In this document: positions 46,051-56,406 of the stretch, piece by piece
How positions within the stretch are numbered: position 1 is the first letter of the stretch
Layout of the letters: each line of letters begins with the position of its first letter
Assembly (NCBI RefSeq): GCF_013376045.1
Contig: NZ_JABMJG010000016.1
Span: forward strand, 1 to 64,000
From: Variovorax sp. SG517
GTDB lineage: Bacteria; Pseudomonadota; Gammaproteobacteria; Burkholderiales; Burkholderiaceae_C
Reading direction: 5' to 3'
Length of the DNA: 64,000 nucleotides
Position numbers and translations under genes: made by a program
The notes under the pieces: model-generated
What the model saw: the letters and a program-made list of their open reading frames with translations, nothing else
Databases searched by the model: none
Told to the model about the DNA's origin: nothing

Positions 46051-47249
46051 GCGATCACCCCCGTGTCCTTACCTGCTTGCTCGAATGCGCGCAGGGCTTC
46101 ATCCAGTTGGCCCCGCGTGTGCTGCGCACTGATCTGCACGCGGATACGGGCTTGGTCCTTCGGGACGACGGGGTAAAAGAAGCCCGTCACGTAGACGCCC
46201 AGCTCCAGCAGTCGCCGTGCAAAACGCTGTGACAGCTCCGCGTCGTAAAGCATCACGGGCACGATGGGGTGTTCGCCCGGCTTCACCTCGAAGTCCCGCG
46301 CGATGAGACCTGCACGGAAATAGCGCGTGTTGTCTTCCAGCTGGTCGCGCAGGGTCGTGTTCGCCTCCAGCACATCGAGCACCTTGAGCGTGGCGCCGAC
46401 GATGGCCGGAGCCAGGCTGTTGGAAAAAAGATAGGGACGCGAGCGTTGCCGCAGCAACTGCACCACTTCCCGCTTCGCGCTGGTGAATCCGCCTGATGCG
46501 CCGCCAAGTGCCTTTCCAAGCGTGCCCGTGATGATGTCAACATTGCCAAAGACGCCGCAGTACTCGTGACTACCGCGCCCCTTCTTGCCCAGGAAACCGG
46601 TGGCGTGCGAGTCGTCCACCCCTAGCAATGCACTGAATTCGTCGCAGATCGCGCGCATCTCGTGCAGGCGAGCTATGGTCCCGTCCATCGAGAAAACCCC
46701 GTCGGTGAACACGAGCTTATGCCGCGCCCCGGCCTCGTCCGCCGCCTCCAGCTGCACGCGCAGGTCGTTCATGTCATCGTGCCGGTAGCGGTAGCGCTTG
46801 GCCTTGCACAGGCGGATGCCGTCGATGATCGAGGCGTGGTTCAGTTCGTCGCTGATGACCGCATCCTCCGGACCCAGCAGCGGCTCGAACAATCCACCGT
46901 TCGCGTCGAAGGCTGATCCGTACAGGATGGTGTCCTCCATGCCCAGAAAAGTGGAGAGGCGCGCCTCCAGTGCCTGGTGCAGGTCCTGGGTTCCACAGAT
47001 GAACCGGGCACCGCTCATGCCGAAGCCGCGTGCGTCGAGTGCCGCGTGGGCGGCCTGCAGGACGTCCGCGTGGGACGACAGACCGAGGTAGTTGTTGGCG
47101 CAGAGATTGATCAACGCCGGTGCACCGGCAGTGGAGATCCGGCTGCCTTGCGGCGACGTGATGGCGCGCTCGATCTTCGGCAAGCCGGCCATTTGGATCT
47201 GTTCAAGTTCCTGCCGCAACGCGGCGTAGTAGTCTTTGGTGGTTCCCAT
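46047..47249 (-). CDS. kbl: Glycine C-acetyltransferase (2-amino-3-ketobutyrate CoA ligase)
   Basis: A 400-residue PLP enzyme of the alpha-oxoamine synthase family that splits 2-amino-3-ketobutyrate with CoA into glycine and acetyl-CoA. Visible: ANNYLGLSSHADV, NHASIIDGIRL, and GTLGKALGGASGGF with the PLP lysine. Near full length. It lies between thrB and tdh (4-bp overlap with tdh, 19-bp gap from thrB), so threonine is degraded by the same transcript that makes it. Confidence 0.95.
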   Translation of the reverse strand: MGTTKDYYAALRQELEQIQMAGLPKIERAITSPQGSRISTAGAPALINLCANNYLGLSSHADVLQAAHAALDARGFGMSGARFICGTQDLHQALEARLSTFLGMEDTILYGSAFDANGGLFEPLLGPEDAVISDELNHASIIDGIRLCKAKRYRYRHDDMNDLRVQLEAADEAGARHKLVFTDGVFSMDGTIARLHEMRAICDEFSALLGVDDSHATGFLGKKGRGSHEYCGVFGNVDIITGTLGKALGGASGGFTSAKREVVQLLRQRSRPYLFSNSLAPAIVGATLKVLDVLEANTTLRDQLEDNTRYFRAGLIARDFEVKPGEHPIVPVMLYDAELSQRFARRLLELGVYVTGFFYPVVPKDQARIRVQISAQHTRGQLDEALRAFEQAGKDTGVIA

Positions 47250-47268
47250 GAGATTGTCTTTGTTGGGT

Positions 47269-48222
47269 TTAGAGAATCGCTTCGGCGTCGCTCGTGCAGT
47301 GACGCAGAACCTGTTCGAGTTGCCGCGGGTCGTGCGCCTTCAAGACTTCGGCCGGCCGCGGCAGATGCAGATCACGCAGGCGTGACAACCAGAACCGAAG
47401 CGCGGCGGCGCGCCGCATCGCGAGCAGAAGGCCACGCTCCGGTGGCTGCAGCGGCCGCACTGCTTCATAGGCCGATAGCAAAGCGGCTTCATGCGCTGCA
47501 TTCCCTTGCCCGCTATCCAGGTCAACGCACCAGTCGTTGAGGCATACGCCGATGTCGTACAGCCACGTGTCGCAGCCGGCGAAATAGAAGTCGAGAACCC
47601 CCGTGAGCCGCTCACCCTCGAACAAGACGTTGTCGCGAAACAAGTCCCCGTGGATGGGGCCACGAGGTAAGGCCGCGTAGTCATCCGATGCCGCGACGCG
47701 GTTCTGGAAATCCATTTCACGCGTGAGTAGCGCTCGCTGACCATTGTCGAGGTAGGGCATGACCAGGGGAGCGGTTTCGCTCCACCAGAGCAAGCCTCGC
47801 AGATTGGGCTGGTAGCGTTCGTAGTCCTTGCCAGCCAAGTGCATTCGGGCGAGCACCGCTCCGACGGCACTGCAGTGCGCGACGGAGGGTTTCAGTTCAC
47901 TCCTGCCATGCAACCTGGTCACGATCGCGGCGGGCTTGCCCTTCAGGCGATGCAGGATGCGTCCTTCACGGTCCGGCAACGGGTCGGGCACAGGAATTCC
48001 CTGTCCGGCCAGGTGTTGCATGAGGTGCAGGTAGAAGGGCAGCTCCTCATCTGCCAGCCGCTCGAACAGCGTCAGCACATGCGGGCCCGCATCCGTCGCC
48101 ACGAAGTAGTTCGTGTTCTCGATGCCCCCGGAGCAAGCGAAAAGGGCCCGCAATCCACCCTGCTCGAACTTGCGCAGGAACATTGCGGCCTCGTCGAATG
48201 AAACTTCGGTAAAGACAGCCAT
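47269..48222 (-). CDS. thrB: Homoserine kinase, type II
   Basis: A 317-residue kinase of the aminoglycoside-phosphotransferase fold that phosphorylates homoserine. FACSGGIENTNYFV opens the domain, PIHGDLFRDNVLFEGE is the catalytic HxDxxxxN loop, and GVLDFYFAGCDTWLYD the metal-binding DFx. This form replaces the GHMP-type ThrB in beta-proteobacteria. It follows thrC by 7 bp and precedes kbl by 19 bp. The location in a catabolic transcript is unusual. Confidence 0.95.
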   Translation of the reverse strand: MAVFTEVSFDEAAMFLRKFEQGGLRALFACSGGIENTNYFVATDAGPHVLTLFERLADEELPFYLHLMQHLAGQGIPVPDPLPDREGRILHRLKGKPAAIVTRLHGRSELKPSVAHCSAVGAVLARMHLAGKDYERYQPNLRGLLWWSETAPLVMPYLDNGQRALLTREMDFQNRVAASDDYAALPRGPIHGDLFRDNVLFEGERLTGVLDFYFAGCDTWLYDIGVCLNDWCVDLDSGQGNAAHEAALLSAYEAVRPLQPPERGLLLAMRRAAALRFWLSRLRDLHLPRPAEVLKAHDPRQLEQVLRHCTSDAEAIL

Positions 48223-48229
48223 GGGACGA

Positions 48230-49627
48230 TCAGGCCACGTGGGAAGCGATATAGGCCTTCACCTGCTCAACCTCGGCCGGAAGCACCGTGACGCGGCGCG
48301 GCAGCTCCTCGATGGCTTCGAACTTGGCCGGTCGATCCGGGCCGCGTCCCAGCGCCTCCGCGACCGTGGCCGCAAACTTGATCGGCAGCGCGGTCTCCAG
48401 CACGACCATGGGCGTCCCCTTGCGCACATGCTCACGTGCCACCTTGAGGCCGTCGGCCGTATGCGGATCTACCATCACGCCGAAGCGATGAAAGGTATCG
48501 CGGATGGTCGAGACACGGTCTGCATGCGTGCTCTTGCCCGACACGAAGCCGAACTTGGGATCGGCCGGGAGTTCGAAGCGACCCTGGCTCACCAGCTGTT
48601 CACCAAACAGGCGCTTCACCTTCGCCGCGTCGCGGCCGATCAAATCGAACACGAAGCGCTCGAAGTTGCTGGCCTTGCTGATGTCCATCGACGGGCTGGA
48701 GGTCTTGTGCGTGTCGACCGCACCGCGCACGCGGTACACGCCGGTGCGGAAGAACTCGTCGAGCACGTCGTTCTCGTTGGTGGCGACCACCAGCGTGTGG
48801 ATCGGCAGGCCCATCATGCGCGCCACGTGGCCCGCGCAGACGTTGCCGAAGTTGCCCGAGGGCACGGTGAAGCTCACCGGCCTGTCGTTGCTCGCCGTGG
48901 CCTGGAAGTAGCCCGCGAAGTAGTAGACGACCTGCGCCAGCAGCCGCGCCCAGTTGATCGAATTGACCGTGCCGATGCGGTACTTGCGCTTGAAGGCCAG
49001 GTCGTTCGACACGGCCTTGACGATGTCCTGGCAGTCGTCGAACACGCCGGTGATGGCGATGTTGTGGATGTTCGCGTCCTGCAGGCTGAACATCTGCGCC
49101 TGCTGGAACGGGCTCATGCGGCCGTCGGGCGAGGTCATGAAGACGCGCACGCCCTTCTTGCCGCGCATGGCGTACTCGGCCGCGCTGCCGGTGTCGCCGC
49201 TGGTGGCGCCCAGGATGTTGAGCTCGGCGCCGCGGCGGGCCAGTTCGTACTCGAACAGGTTGCCCAGCAGCTGCATCGCCATGTCCTTGAAGGCCAGCGT
49301 GGGGCCGTTCGACAGGGCTTCGAGGTACACGCCGTCTTCCAGCTCGCGCAGCGGCACGATCTCGTCGGTACCGAACACTTCGGCCGTGTAGGTCTTCGCG
49401 CAGATCGCCTTCAGGTCGGCCGGCGGAATGTCGTCGATGTAGAGCGAGAGGATCTCGAAGGCCAGCTCGGCATACGGCAGCTTGCGCCACTTGGCGAGCG
49501 TGGCGGTGTCGACCTGCGGATATTGCTCGGGCAGGTAGAGGCCGCCGTCGGGCGCCAGGCCTTCGAGCAGGATTTCGCAGAAGCGCTTCCGGTCGGGATC
49601 GCCCCGGGTGGATAGGTAGAGCATCAT
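48230..49627 (-). CDS. thrC: Threonine synthase
   Basis: A 465-residue PLP enzyme that turns O-phosphohomoserine into threonine. MLYLSTRGDPDRKRFCEILL is the usual beta-proteobacterial start, and SNGPTLAFKDMAMQLLGN contains the PLP lysine. TSGDTGSAAEYAMRGKKGV is the phosphate-binding cup. Near full length. Its start overlaps the M20 amidohydrolase stop by 4 bp. In this group thrC is usually beside hom (homoserine dehydrogenase), which is absent here, so this is likely a second copy. Confidence 0.95.
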   Translation of the reverse strand: MMLYLSTRGDPDRKRFCEILLEGLAPDGGLYLPEQYPQVDTATLAKWRKLPYAELAFEILSLYIDDIPPADLKAICAKTYTAEVFGTDEIVPLRELEDGVYLEALSNGPTLAFKDMAMQLLGNLFEYELARRGAELNILGATSGDTGSAAEYAMRGKKGVRVFMTSPDGRMSPFQQAQMFSLQDANIHNIAITGVFDDCQDIVKAVSNDLAFKRKYRIGTVNSINWARLLAQVVYYFAGYFQATASNDRPVSFTVPSGNFGNVCAGHVARMMGLPIHTLVVATNENDVLDEFFRTGVYRVRGAVDTHKTSSPSMDISKASNFERFVFDLIGRDAAKVKRLFGEQLVSQGRFELPADPKFGFVSGKSTHADRVSTIRDTFHRFGVMVDPHTADGLKVAREHVRKGTPMVVLETALPIKFAATVAEALGRGPDRPAKFEAIEELPRRVTVLPAEVEQVKAYIASHVA

Positions 49628-50799
49628 TTCTGGGAGGGAAAGGACGTGTCCAGCAGCGCCAGATGCGCAACGGTCACAAACCAGCGCACACCGAAGGCCA
49701 GCACGTCGTCGTTGAAGTCGTAGGAGGGGTGGTGCAAGGGCGCAGGGCTCGTGCCCGCGCCTTGGCCAAGCCAGAGATAGGCGCCCGGCCGTTGCTGCAG
49801 CATGAACGCGAAGTCTTCCGAGGTGAAAGCGGGTGCTCCAGCCGTCTGCGCTTCCAGGCCGGCGCGGCGTGCCGCTTCGAGCGCGAGACGCGCGTGCGCC
49901 GGGCTGTTGATGGTGGCAGGGTAGTAGCGCGTGTACTCCACATCGACAGTGGTGCCGCTCGCGCGTGCCACACCTGCGGCCATGTCGCGCAGGGCCTGCT
50001 CGATCATGTCCTGCACCGCCCCGTTGAAGCTGCGCACCGTGCCGGTCAGCTCCACCGCTGCCGGCAGCACGTTGTGCGACTGGCCGCCACTGATGCGGGT
50101 GACCGAGAGCACCGCGTTCTCGGTGGGCGCCACGCGTCGTGACACGATGGTGTGCAGCTGGGCCACCAGCGTGCTGGCGGCCAGCACCACATCAGGTGTG
50201 TGGTGCGGCTGCGCCGCGTGCCCGCCGCGCCCACGCACCACGATATCGAAACGATCCGCTGCGGCCATGATGGGGCCGGGCCGCGTCGCTGCCACGCCCA
50301 AAGGGAGGTCCGGCCAGTTGTGCACGGCGAACACGGCTTCGCAGGGGAAGCGCTCGAACAGGCCTTCTCGCACCATCTCGCGCGCACCGCCTCGTCCTTC
50401 TTCGGCCGGCTGGAAGATGAAGGCGACGCAGCCCTCGAATGCTTCATCGCGCGCGAGTTGCCGCGCTGCGCCGAGCAGCATCGCTGTGTGGCCGTCGTGC
50501 CCACACCCGTGGTGACGGCCGGGGAAGCGACTGACATGCGGCCACTCGCCTTGCTCCACGACGGGCAGAGCGTCCATGTCTGCACGCAGGCCGACCATCC
50601 GCGGCGAGCTTCCTCGGCGCAGAACACCGACCACGCCCGTCCCACCGATGCCCTCATGCACCTCCAGCCCCGCCTCACGCAGCGCCGCTGCGACGATGCC
50701 AGAGGTTCGGCGCTCTTCGAACGCCAGCTCGGGATGAGCATGCAGATCGCGTCGCAGCGCAATCAGATCGGGCAGAAGATCGTCAATGGTTGCGTTCAC
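49624..50799 (-). CDS. M20-family amidohydrolase
   Basis: A 391-residue zinc peptidase-fold hydrolase of the hippurate hydrolase/N-acyl-L-amino-acid amidohydrolase type. Metal ligands lie in GRHHGCGHDGHTAMLLG, in FIFQPAEEGRGGAREM and in TSEDFAFMLQ. No signal peptide. It would release an amino acid from an N-acyl conjugate or a small peptide. The thrC overlap of 4 bp suggests that the released amino acid is homoserine or a relative; this is inference from gene order only. Confidence 0.92.
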   Translation of the reverse strand: MNATIDDLLPDLIALRRDLHAHPELAFEERRTSGIVAAALREAGLEVHEGIGGTGVVGVLRRGSSPRMVGLRADMDALPVVEQGEWPHVSRFPGRHHGCGHDGHTAMLLGAARQLARDEAFEGCVAFIFQPAEEGRGGAREMVREGLFERFPCEAVFAVHNWPDLPLGVAATRPGPIMAAADRFDIVVRGRGGHAAQPHHTPDVVLAASTLVAQLHTIVSRRVAPTENAVLSVTRISGGQSHNVLPAAVELTGTVRSFNGAVQDMIEQALRDMAAGVARASGTTVDVEYTRYYPATINSPAHARLALEAARRAGLEAQTAGAPAFTSEDFAFMLQQRPGAYLWLGQGAGTSPAPLHHPSYDFNDDVLAFGVRWFVTVAHLALLDTSFPSQK

Positions 50800-50802
50800 G
50801 GC

Positions 50803-51729
50803 TCAATACCCCTTGTCGCGGCTCACAAGACCCGCCAACGGCTCGCCTGCTTGATGGCGCCGTATGTTCTCCAGCACGAGATCAACCGCTGTTTCCGGCT
50901 GGGTCATGCTGGCGGTATGCGGCGTCAACAGAATGCGCGGATGTGACCAGAATCGGTGGTTCGCAGGTAGCGGCTCGGGCGCCGTGACATCGACCACGGC
51001 GGAAGAAATCCACCCGCTGTCGAGCGCGTCCAGCAAGGCTTGATGGTCGAGCTGTGCGCCACGCCCCACATGCACCAGAGATGCGCCACGGGGCAAAGCA
51101 TTGAGCAGCTTTGCATCGAGAATGTCGCGCGTCTCGCTCGTCAGCGGCAGCAAGCAGACCAGGATGTCCGTGGCAGCCAGCATCCCCCACAGCTCGCTCT
51201 CACCCGCGTAGCAAGTAACGCCTTCGAACTCGTGGCGCGTCCGGCTCCAGCCCGCAAGCTGGAACCCAAAGCCTCGAAGCTGCGTAAGAACCGCCCGACC
51301 CAACACTCCCATGCCAAGGATGCCCACCCTTCGCTTGGCGGCAGCGTGGACGCGGTGTGCGGCCCATTTTCCTTGCCGCTGCTGCTCGATGTAGGCCGGC
51401 AGGTCCCGGTGCAAAGCCAGCACAGCCATGGTGGCGTACTCCACCATACCCGCAACCACGCCAGGCTCGGCCAGGCGCACCACAGGCAGGGCCGGCGGCA
51501 CTTTGCTCAGGTCGAACTGGTCCACGCCGGCGCCCGTGGAGAACACCAGTTCCACGTTGGGGAACTGCCGTTCGAAGCCTTCAGGCAGCGTCCACGCTGC
51601 GAGATAGCGCACGCGCTCAGGCAAGCCGATGTCGGGCCAGATGTGAAACGGGATCTCGGGCGCCTTGGCGGCGAACAGGCGTGCCCATTCCGCCCCGCGC
51701 ACGGGGTCGGCCTTGTAGACGAAGGCCAT
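50803..51729 (-). CDS. 2-hydroxyacid dehydrogenase (glyoxylate/hydroxypyruvate reductase A-like)
   Basis: A 308-residue D-isomer-specific dehydrogenase. RVGILGMGVLGRAVL is the NAD-binding GxGxxG; VHVGRGAQLD carries the catalytic Arg and LLTPHTASMT the catalytic His. It resembles GhrA, which reduces glyoxylate and hydroxypyruvate. The ATG at 51729 (MAFVYKADP) starts 2 bp after the cupin gene. It may reduce or oxidise an oxo-acid made when the oxidases split the substrate. Confidence 0.88.
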   Translation of the reverse strand: MAFVYKADPVRGAEWARLFAAKAPEIPFHIWPDIGLPERVRYLAAWTLPEGFERQFPNVELVFSTGAGVDQFDLSKVPPALPVVRLAEPGVVAGMVEYATMAVLALHRDLPAYIEQQRQGKWAAHRVHAAAKRRVGILGMGVLGRAVLTQLRGFGFQLAGWSRTRHEFEGVTCYAGESELWGMLAATDILVCLLPLTSETRDILDAKLLNALPRGASLVHVGRGAQLDHQALLDALDSGWISSAVVDVTAPEPLPANHRFWSHPRILLTPHTASMTQPETAVDLVLENIRRHQAGEPLAGLVSRDKGY

Positions 51730-51731
51730 GG

Positions 51732-52088
51732 CTACTTGTTGTAGACGACCCAGATCTTGCGGGTCGTTTCGATGCAATGCCAGATGCCCGTGAATTCGGG
51801 TCTCATGACGAAAGAATCCCCCGCGCGCACCCGCACGGGCTCCTTTCCGTCCTCTGTCACTTCCGACAGGCCCGAGAGGATGTAGCAGAACTCCCAGGTG
51901 CCGCCTTTGATGGATCGGTAGGTGCCAGGCGTGGTTTCCCAGACGCCAGCGCGGACCTTTTCGTCGTTGGAACGGTCGACGTCCCAGTTCTTGAACTTGG
52001 CAGCGCCTGCGAGGACGCGCTCGGGCAAAGGCCCGCCCTCGCGTGCGGTACCCAGATCGTCGAACTTGAAGAAAGTGAGATTGCTCAT
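51732..52088 (-). CDS. Cupin_3 (DUF861) protein
   Basis: A 118-residue single-domain cupin. GTWEFCYILSGLSEVTEDG and RAGDSFVMRPEFTGIWHCIE are the two cupin motifs; the metal-binding His set is reduced, as in the EutQ/DUF861 group. Such proteins have varied roles and often accompany amino-acid oxidases. It lies between the DAO-type gene and the GhrA-like gene. Confidence 0.85.
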   Translation of the reverse strand: MSNLTFFKFDDLGTAREGGPLPERVLAGAAKFKNWDVDRSNDEKVRAGVWETTPGTYRSIKGGTWEFCYILSGLSEVTEDGKEPVRVRAGDSFVMRPEFTGIWHCIETTRKIWVVYNK

Positions 52089-52118
52089 GAAGATGGTTTC
52101 TGTACTTATCGAAGAGGC

Positions 52119-53447
52119 TCAGATAGCGCCGACCTTGACCTTCGAGCCGTCGCCAAAGCGCGAGTAGCGGAAAGGCGTGGGATCCACAGGAGGCGCATCG
52201 CCCGTGACCATGCTCGCTGCCAGTTGCCCCGCCCCTGGCCCCAGGCCGAAGCCATGGCCGCTGAAGCCGGCGGCGAGCACGAAGCCTTGGATGCGGCCCA
52301 CAGGCGAGATGACGGGCACCGCGTCCGGCGTGCTGTCGATGTACGCCCCCCAGGCCTGGGACACCGTGATCCCAGGCAGCGCCGGGTAGAGCCGCTTGAA
52401 ACTGTCCAAGAGGTAGTTGATCGCCTTCTGGTCGGGCGCTGGGTCCAGCACACGGATTTGCTCGAACGGCGATTTCTCGTCGAACTCCCAGCGGTTGAGT
52501 GCCTCGGGTCCGCGGAAGAAGGAGCGCCCCACGCCGATCTCCACCGCTTTGAGCCGCTTGACGAACATCGGCATGAAGTCACGCGCGTACCGCAGGCCCT
52601 GGGGTGTGAGCTCCAGCGTCCCTTTTCCGCTGATGGCGACGATGTAGCCGCCATCGGGGCGGCGCGTCAGCGTGCACTCCGGGGTCGCCAGCGCTGGTGC
52701 AAGACCTTCAATGGGTGGTGTGCGCAGCACGGACGCACGGACACTCGCCTGCGGGAAGGAGATGCCGTGCCGGCGGCAGAACGCAGAGGCCCAGGCGCCC
52801 CCGGCGCACACGACGGCGCCCGTTCTGACCAGGCCTTTCTCGGTGAACACGCCGCTTATCGCGCCATTGGAAATGTCAAGCCCGCGGGCCGCGCAGTCCT
52901 GATGGATCGTGGCACCGAACGCACGGGCTCCTTCTGCGATGCCGGGTGCCGCCAGGGCCGGATCCGCAGTGCCATCGTCCATGGAGTGCACGCCGCCCAG
53001 CCACTTGCGAGTGGTGCTGCCTCGCATCACGCTTTCGGCCTCTTTGGCGTCGAGCATGCGTGTGCGCACACCAAAAGGACGTCCATGCTGCGCCCCCCAG
53101 GCTTCCCAGGTGGCGAGCTGCTTCAGGTCGTCACTCGCGTAGTACAGGCCGCAGCGCTGGAAGCCGAGGTCACGCCCGATGTCGCGTGCCATCTCATCCC
53201 ACAAACGCATCGAGAGACCCGACAGCGGTAGTTCGCGCGCATCGCGGTTTTGCTGGCGGCACCAACCCCAGTTGCGACTGGATTGCTCACCGCCGATATA
53301 GCCTTTCTCCAGGATGACCACAGAAAGGCCACGCTTGGCCAGGAAGTACGCCGTAGAGACACCGACGATGCCACCGCCGATGATCACTGCGTCGGCTTGC
53401 TCGGGCAACTTGTAGTCGCTGCGAACGCGAAGGATAGAAGGAGACAT
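52119..53447 (-). CDS. DAO-family FAD oxidoreductase
   Basis: A 442-residue flavoprotein of the D-amino-acid oxidase/dehydrogenase family. ADAVIIGGGIVGVSTAYFL is the FAD-binding GxGxxG and ILEKGYIGGEQSSRNWG follows; AAGFSGHGFGLGPGAGQL is the C-terminal FAD contact. It has no signal peptide. It is related to the operon's other DAO-type subunit (59090-60259) but is longer and has the characteristic NWGWCRQQNRD segment. It would oxidise a C-N bond of an imported amino-acid derivative. Confidence 0.9.
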   Translation of the reverse strand: MSPSILRVRSDYKLPEQADAVIIGGGIVGVSTAYFLAKRGLSVVILEKGYIGGEQSSRNWGWCRQQNRDARELPLSGLSMRLWDEMARDIGRDLGFQRCGLYYASDDLKQLATWEAWGAQHGRPFGVRTRMLDAKEAESVMRGSTTRKWLGGVHSMDDGTADPALAAPGIAEGARAFGATIHQDCAARGLDISNGAISGVFTEKGLVRTGAVVCAGGAWASAFCRRHGISFPQASVRASVLRTPPIEGLAPALATPECTLTRRPDGGYIVAISGKGTLELTPQGLRYARDFMPMFVKRLKAVEIGVGRSFFRGPEALNRWEFDEKSPFEQIRVLDPAPDQKAINYLLDSFKRLYPALPGITVSQAWGAYIDSTPDAVPVISPVGRIQGFVLAAGFSGHGFGLGPGAGQLAASMVTGDAPPVDPTPFRYSRFGDGSKVKVGAI

Positions 53448-53456
53448 GGATGGGCG

Positions 53457-54445
53457 TCAGATGTCGTCGCGGATGCACGCGGTCGCGTGGTTCCGCTCGA
53501 CAAACCTAAGTTCAGGAACGGCGTTCGTGCAAGCAGGCTGGGCATGCGGGCATCGCGTGCGAAAGGCGCAACCCGAGGGCGGCGCCAACGGACTGGGAAT
53601 GTCGCCCTTGAGCAGCTCGCGCGGGCGCCGCTGCTGCGGGTCGATGTTCGGAACCGCCGCCATCAATGCGCGCGTGTAGGGATGCCGAGGGTCGTTCAGC
53701 AACGATTCGGCGTCGCCGATTTCCACCAGCCGGCCCAAATACATCACCGCGATTCGATCGGAAATGTGGCCCACGACAGCGAGGTCGTGGCTGATGAACA
53801 ACATGGTCAGACCCAAGCGCTGCTTCAACTCGAGCAGCAGGTTGATCACCTGCGCCTGCACCGAAACGTCGAGCGCGGACACTGGCTCGTCAGCCACCAG
53901 CAGCTGCGGCTCGGTCATCAGCGCGCGAGCGATGCCGATGCGCTGTCGCTGGCCGCCCGAGAACTCGTGCGGATAGCGGGTCCGATGCGCGGGGTTGAGT
54001 CCCACTGTCTTCAATATGGCGTCGATCCTGTCGCGGCGCTCCTGCACGGTGAGCTCGGGCATGTGGATCTGCAGCGGTGCCGACAGCAACTCCTCCACCG
54101 TGTGCTTCGGATTCAGCGACGAGTACGGATCCTGAAAGACCATCTGCATCGCGCGCCGCAGGGGCCGCATCTGGCGGCGCGTGAGGCCCACCAGGGGCTT
54201 GCCGTCGAATCGGACCTGACCCGCCGTTGGCGCATCGAGGTTCAGGATCGCGCGGCCGATGGTGCTCTTGCCGGAGCCGCTTTCGCCCACCAGGCTCAAC
54301 ACCTCGCCCCGGCGGATGTCAAAGTTCACGCCGTCGACGGCCTTCACGGTCTGAGCCGGCTTGCCCAGCCAGCCCCCGCCGATCGAGTACCACTTGCGCA
54401 TGCCTTCGACCTGCAAAAGGGCGGCAGCGGTATGTTCTTGCTGCA

Positions 54446-54449
<4 letters not shown>
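53457..54449 (-). CDS. Dipeptide/oligopeptide ABC transporter ATPase (DppF/OppF type)
   Basis: A 330-residue ATPase. Walker A is GESGSGKSTIGR, the signature FSGGQRQRIGIARAL, Walker B LLVADEPVSALD. The C-terminal oligo_HPY part has CAFRTRCPHAQPAC, the cysteine-rich signature of this class. Overlaps the DppD-like gene by 4 bp. Second ATPase of a heterodimeric importer. Confidence 0.93.
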
Positions 54450-55516
<1,067 letters not shown>

Positions 55517-55518
55517 CC

Positions 55519-56406
55519 TTAACGATCCAGTTTGGCGTCCAGCGCATCGCGCAGGCCGTCACCAATGAAGTTGAAGCTCGTCACCGTGAGCGTGATGGCG
55601 ACCCCCGGCACGATGGCCAGCCACGGCGCATTCGTCAGATAGCTTTGCGCGTTCTCGAGCATGTTTCCCCAGCTCGGCGTCGGGGGGTGGATGCCGAAGC
55701 CGAGAAAGCTGATGTAGGACTCTGCCAAGATCGCGTTGGCGATGTTCAGCGTTGCGGCAACGACGATGGGGCCCACTGCGTTCGGCAGGAGCTCGCGGAA
55801 CATGATCCTCAGGTCGCTGGCACCGAGCGACTCTGCCGCGACCGCGAAGTCGCGTGAACGCAGAGAGCGGACCTGCCCCTCGACCACGCGCGCCACCTCC
55901 ATCCAACTGGCCGCAGCGATAAGCACCACAATGGAAATGACCGAGGGCTCTATCAGCGCCGCGACCGCCAGCAGCAGGAAGATCGTCGGAAAGCACAGCA
56001 TGGAATCCACGAAGCGCATCAGTACGGTGCCAATTGCGCCGCGATAGAAACCCGCCACCAGTCCCACCAGTACGCCGATCACCATTGACAGCAACGTGGC
56101 GGCGAAGCCCACCGACAAGGAGATGCGTCCCGCGTACATCAGGCGCGCCAGGATGTCGCGGCCAAGGGGATCCGTGCCGAGGATATGGACGCCCGCGAAG
56201 GGAGCAACCAGGCGGTTCCGGATGTCGGTGTCCGTGGCGTTGAACTGCGTCAGATAAGGTCCGACGAAGCTCAGCAGCGTCATGAGTCCGATCACCACCA
56301 GTCCCAGCGTCGCAAGACGGTGCCGCATGAAGCGGCGGATCGCAGGATGCCGTTCGCCGAAGGACCGACGAACGAGCGGGAGGGATGCTGGATGTACGGC
56401 GCTCAT
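55519..56406 (-). CDS. Dipeptide/oligopeptide ABC transporter permease (DppC type)
   Basis: A 295-residue inner-membrane permease with an N-terminal hydrophobic segment and a BPD_transp_1 core; FGIHPPTPSWGNMLENAQSY is the typical DppC end. The EAA-like loop AESLGASDLRIMFRELLPN couples to the ATPase. Overlaps the DppB-like gene by 4 bp. Confidence 0.92.
   Translation of the reverse strand: MSAVHPASLPLVRRSFGERHPAIRRFMRHRLATLGLVVIGLMTLLSFVGPYLTQFNATDTDIRNRLVAPFAGVHILGTDPLGRDILARLMYAGRISLSVGFAATLLSMVIGVLVGLVAGFYRGAIGTVLMRFVDSMLCFPTIFLLLAVAALIEPSVISIVVLIAAASWMEVARVVEGQVRSLRSRDFAVAAESLGASDLRIMFRELLPNAVGPIVVAATLNIANAILAESYISFLGFGIHPPTPSWGNMLENAQSYLTNAPWLAIVPGVAITLTVTSFNFIGDGLRDALDAKLDR

Noticed and set aside
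49624..50799. Dedicated quorum-sensing (AHL) degradation
   Set aside because: Homoserine could come from acyl-homoserine lactones, but no lactonase or Ntn-type acylase is in the window, and M20 enzymes have broad substrates; kept only as one candidate.
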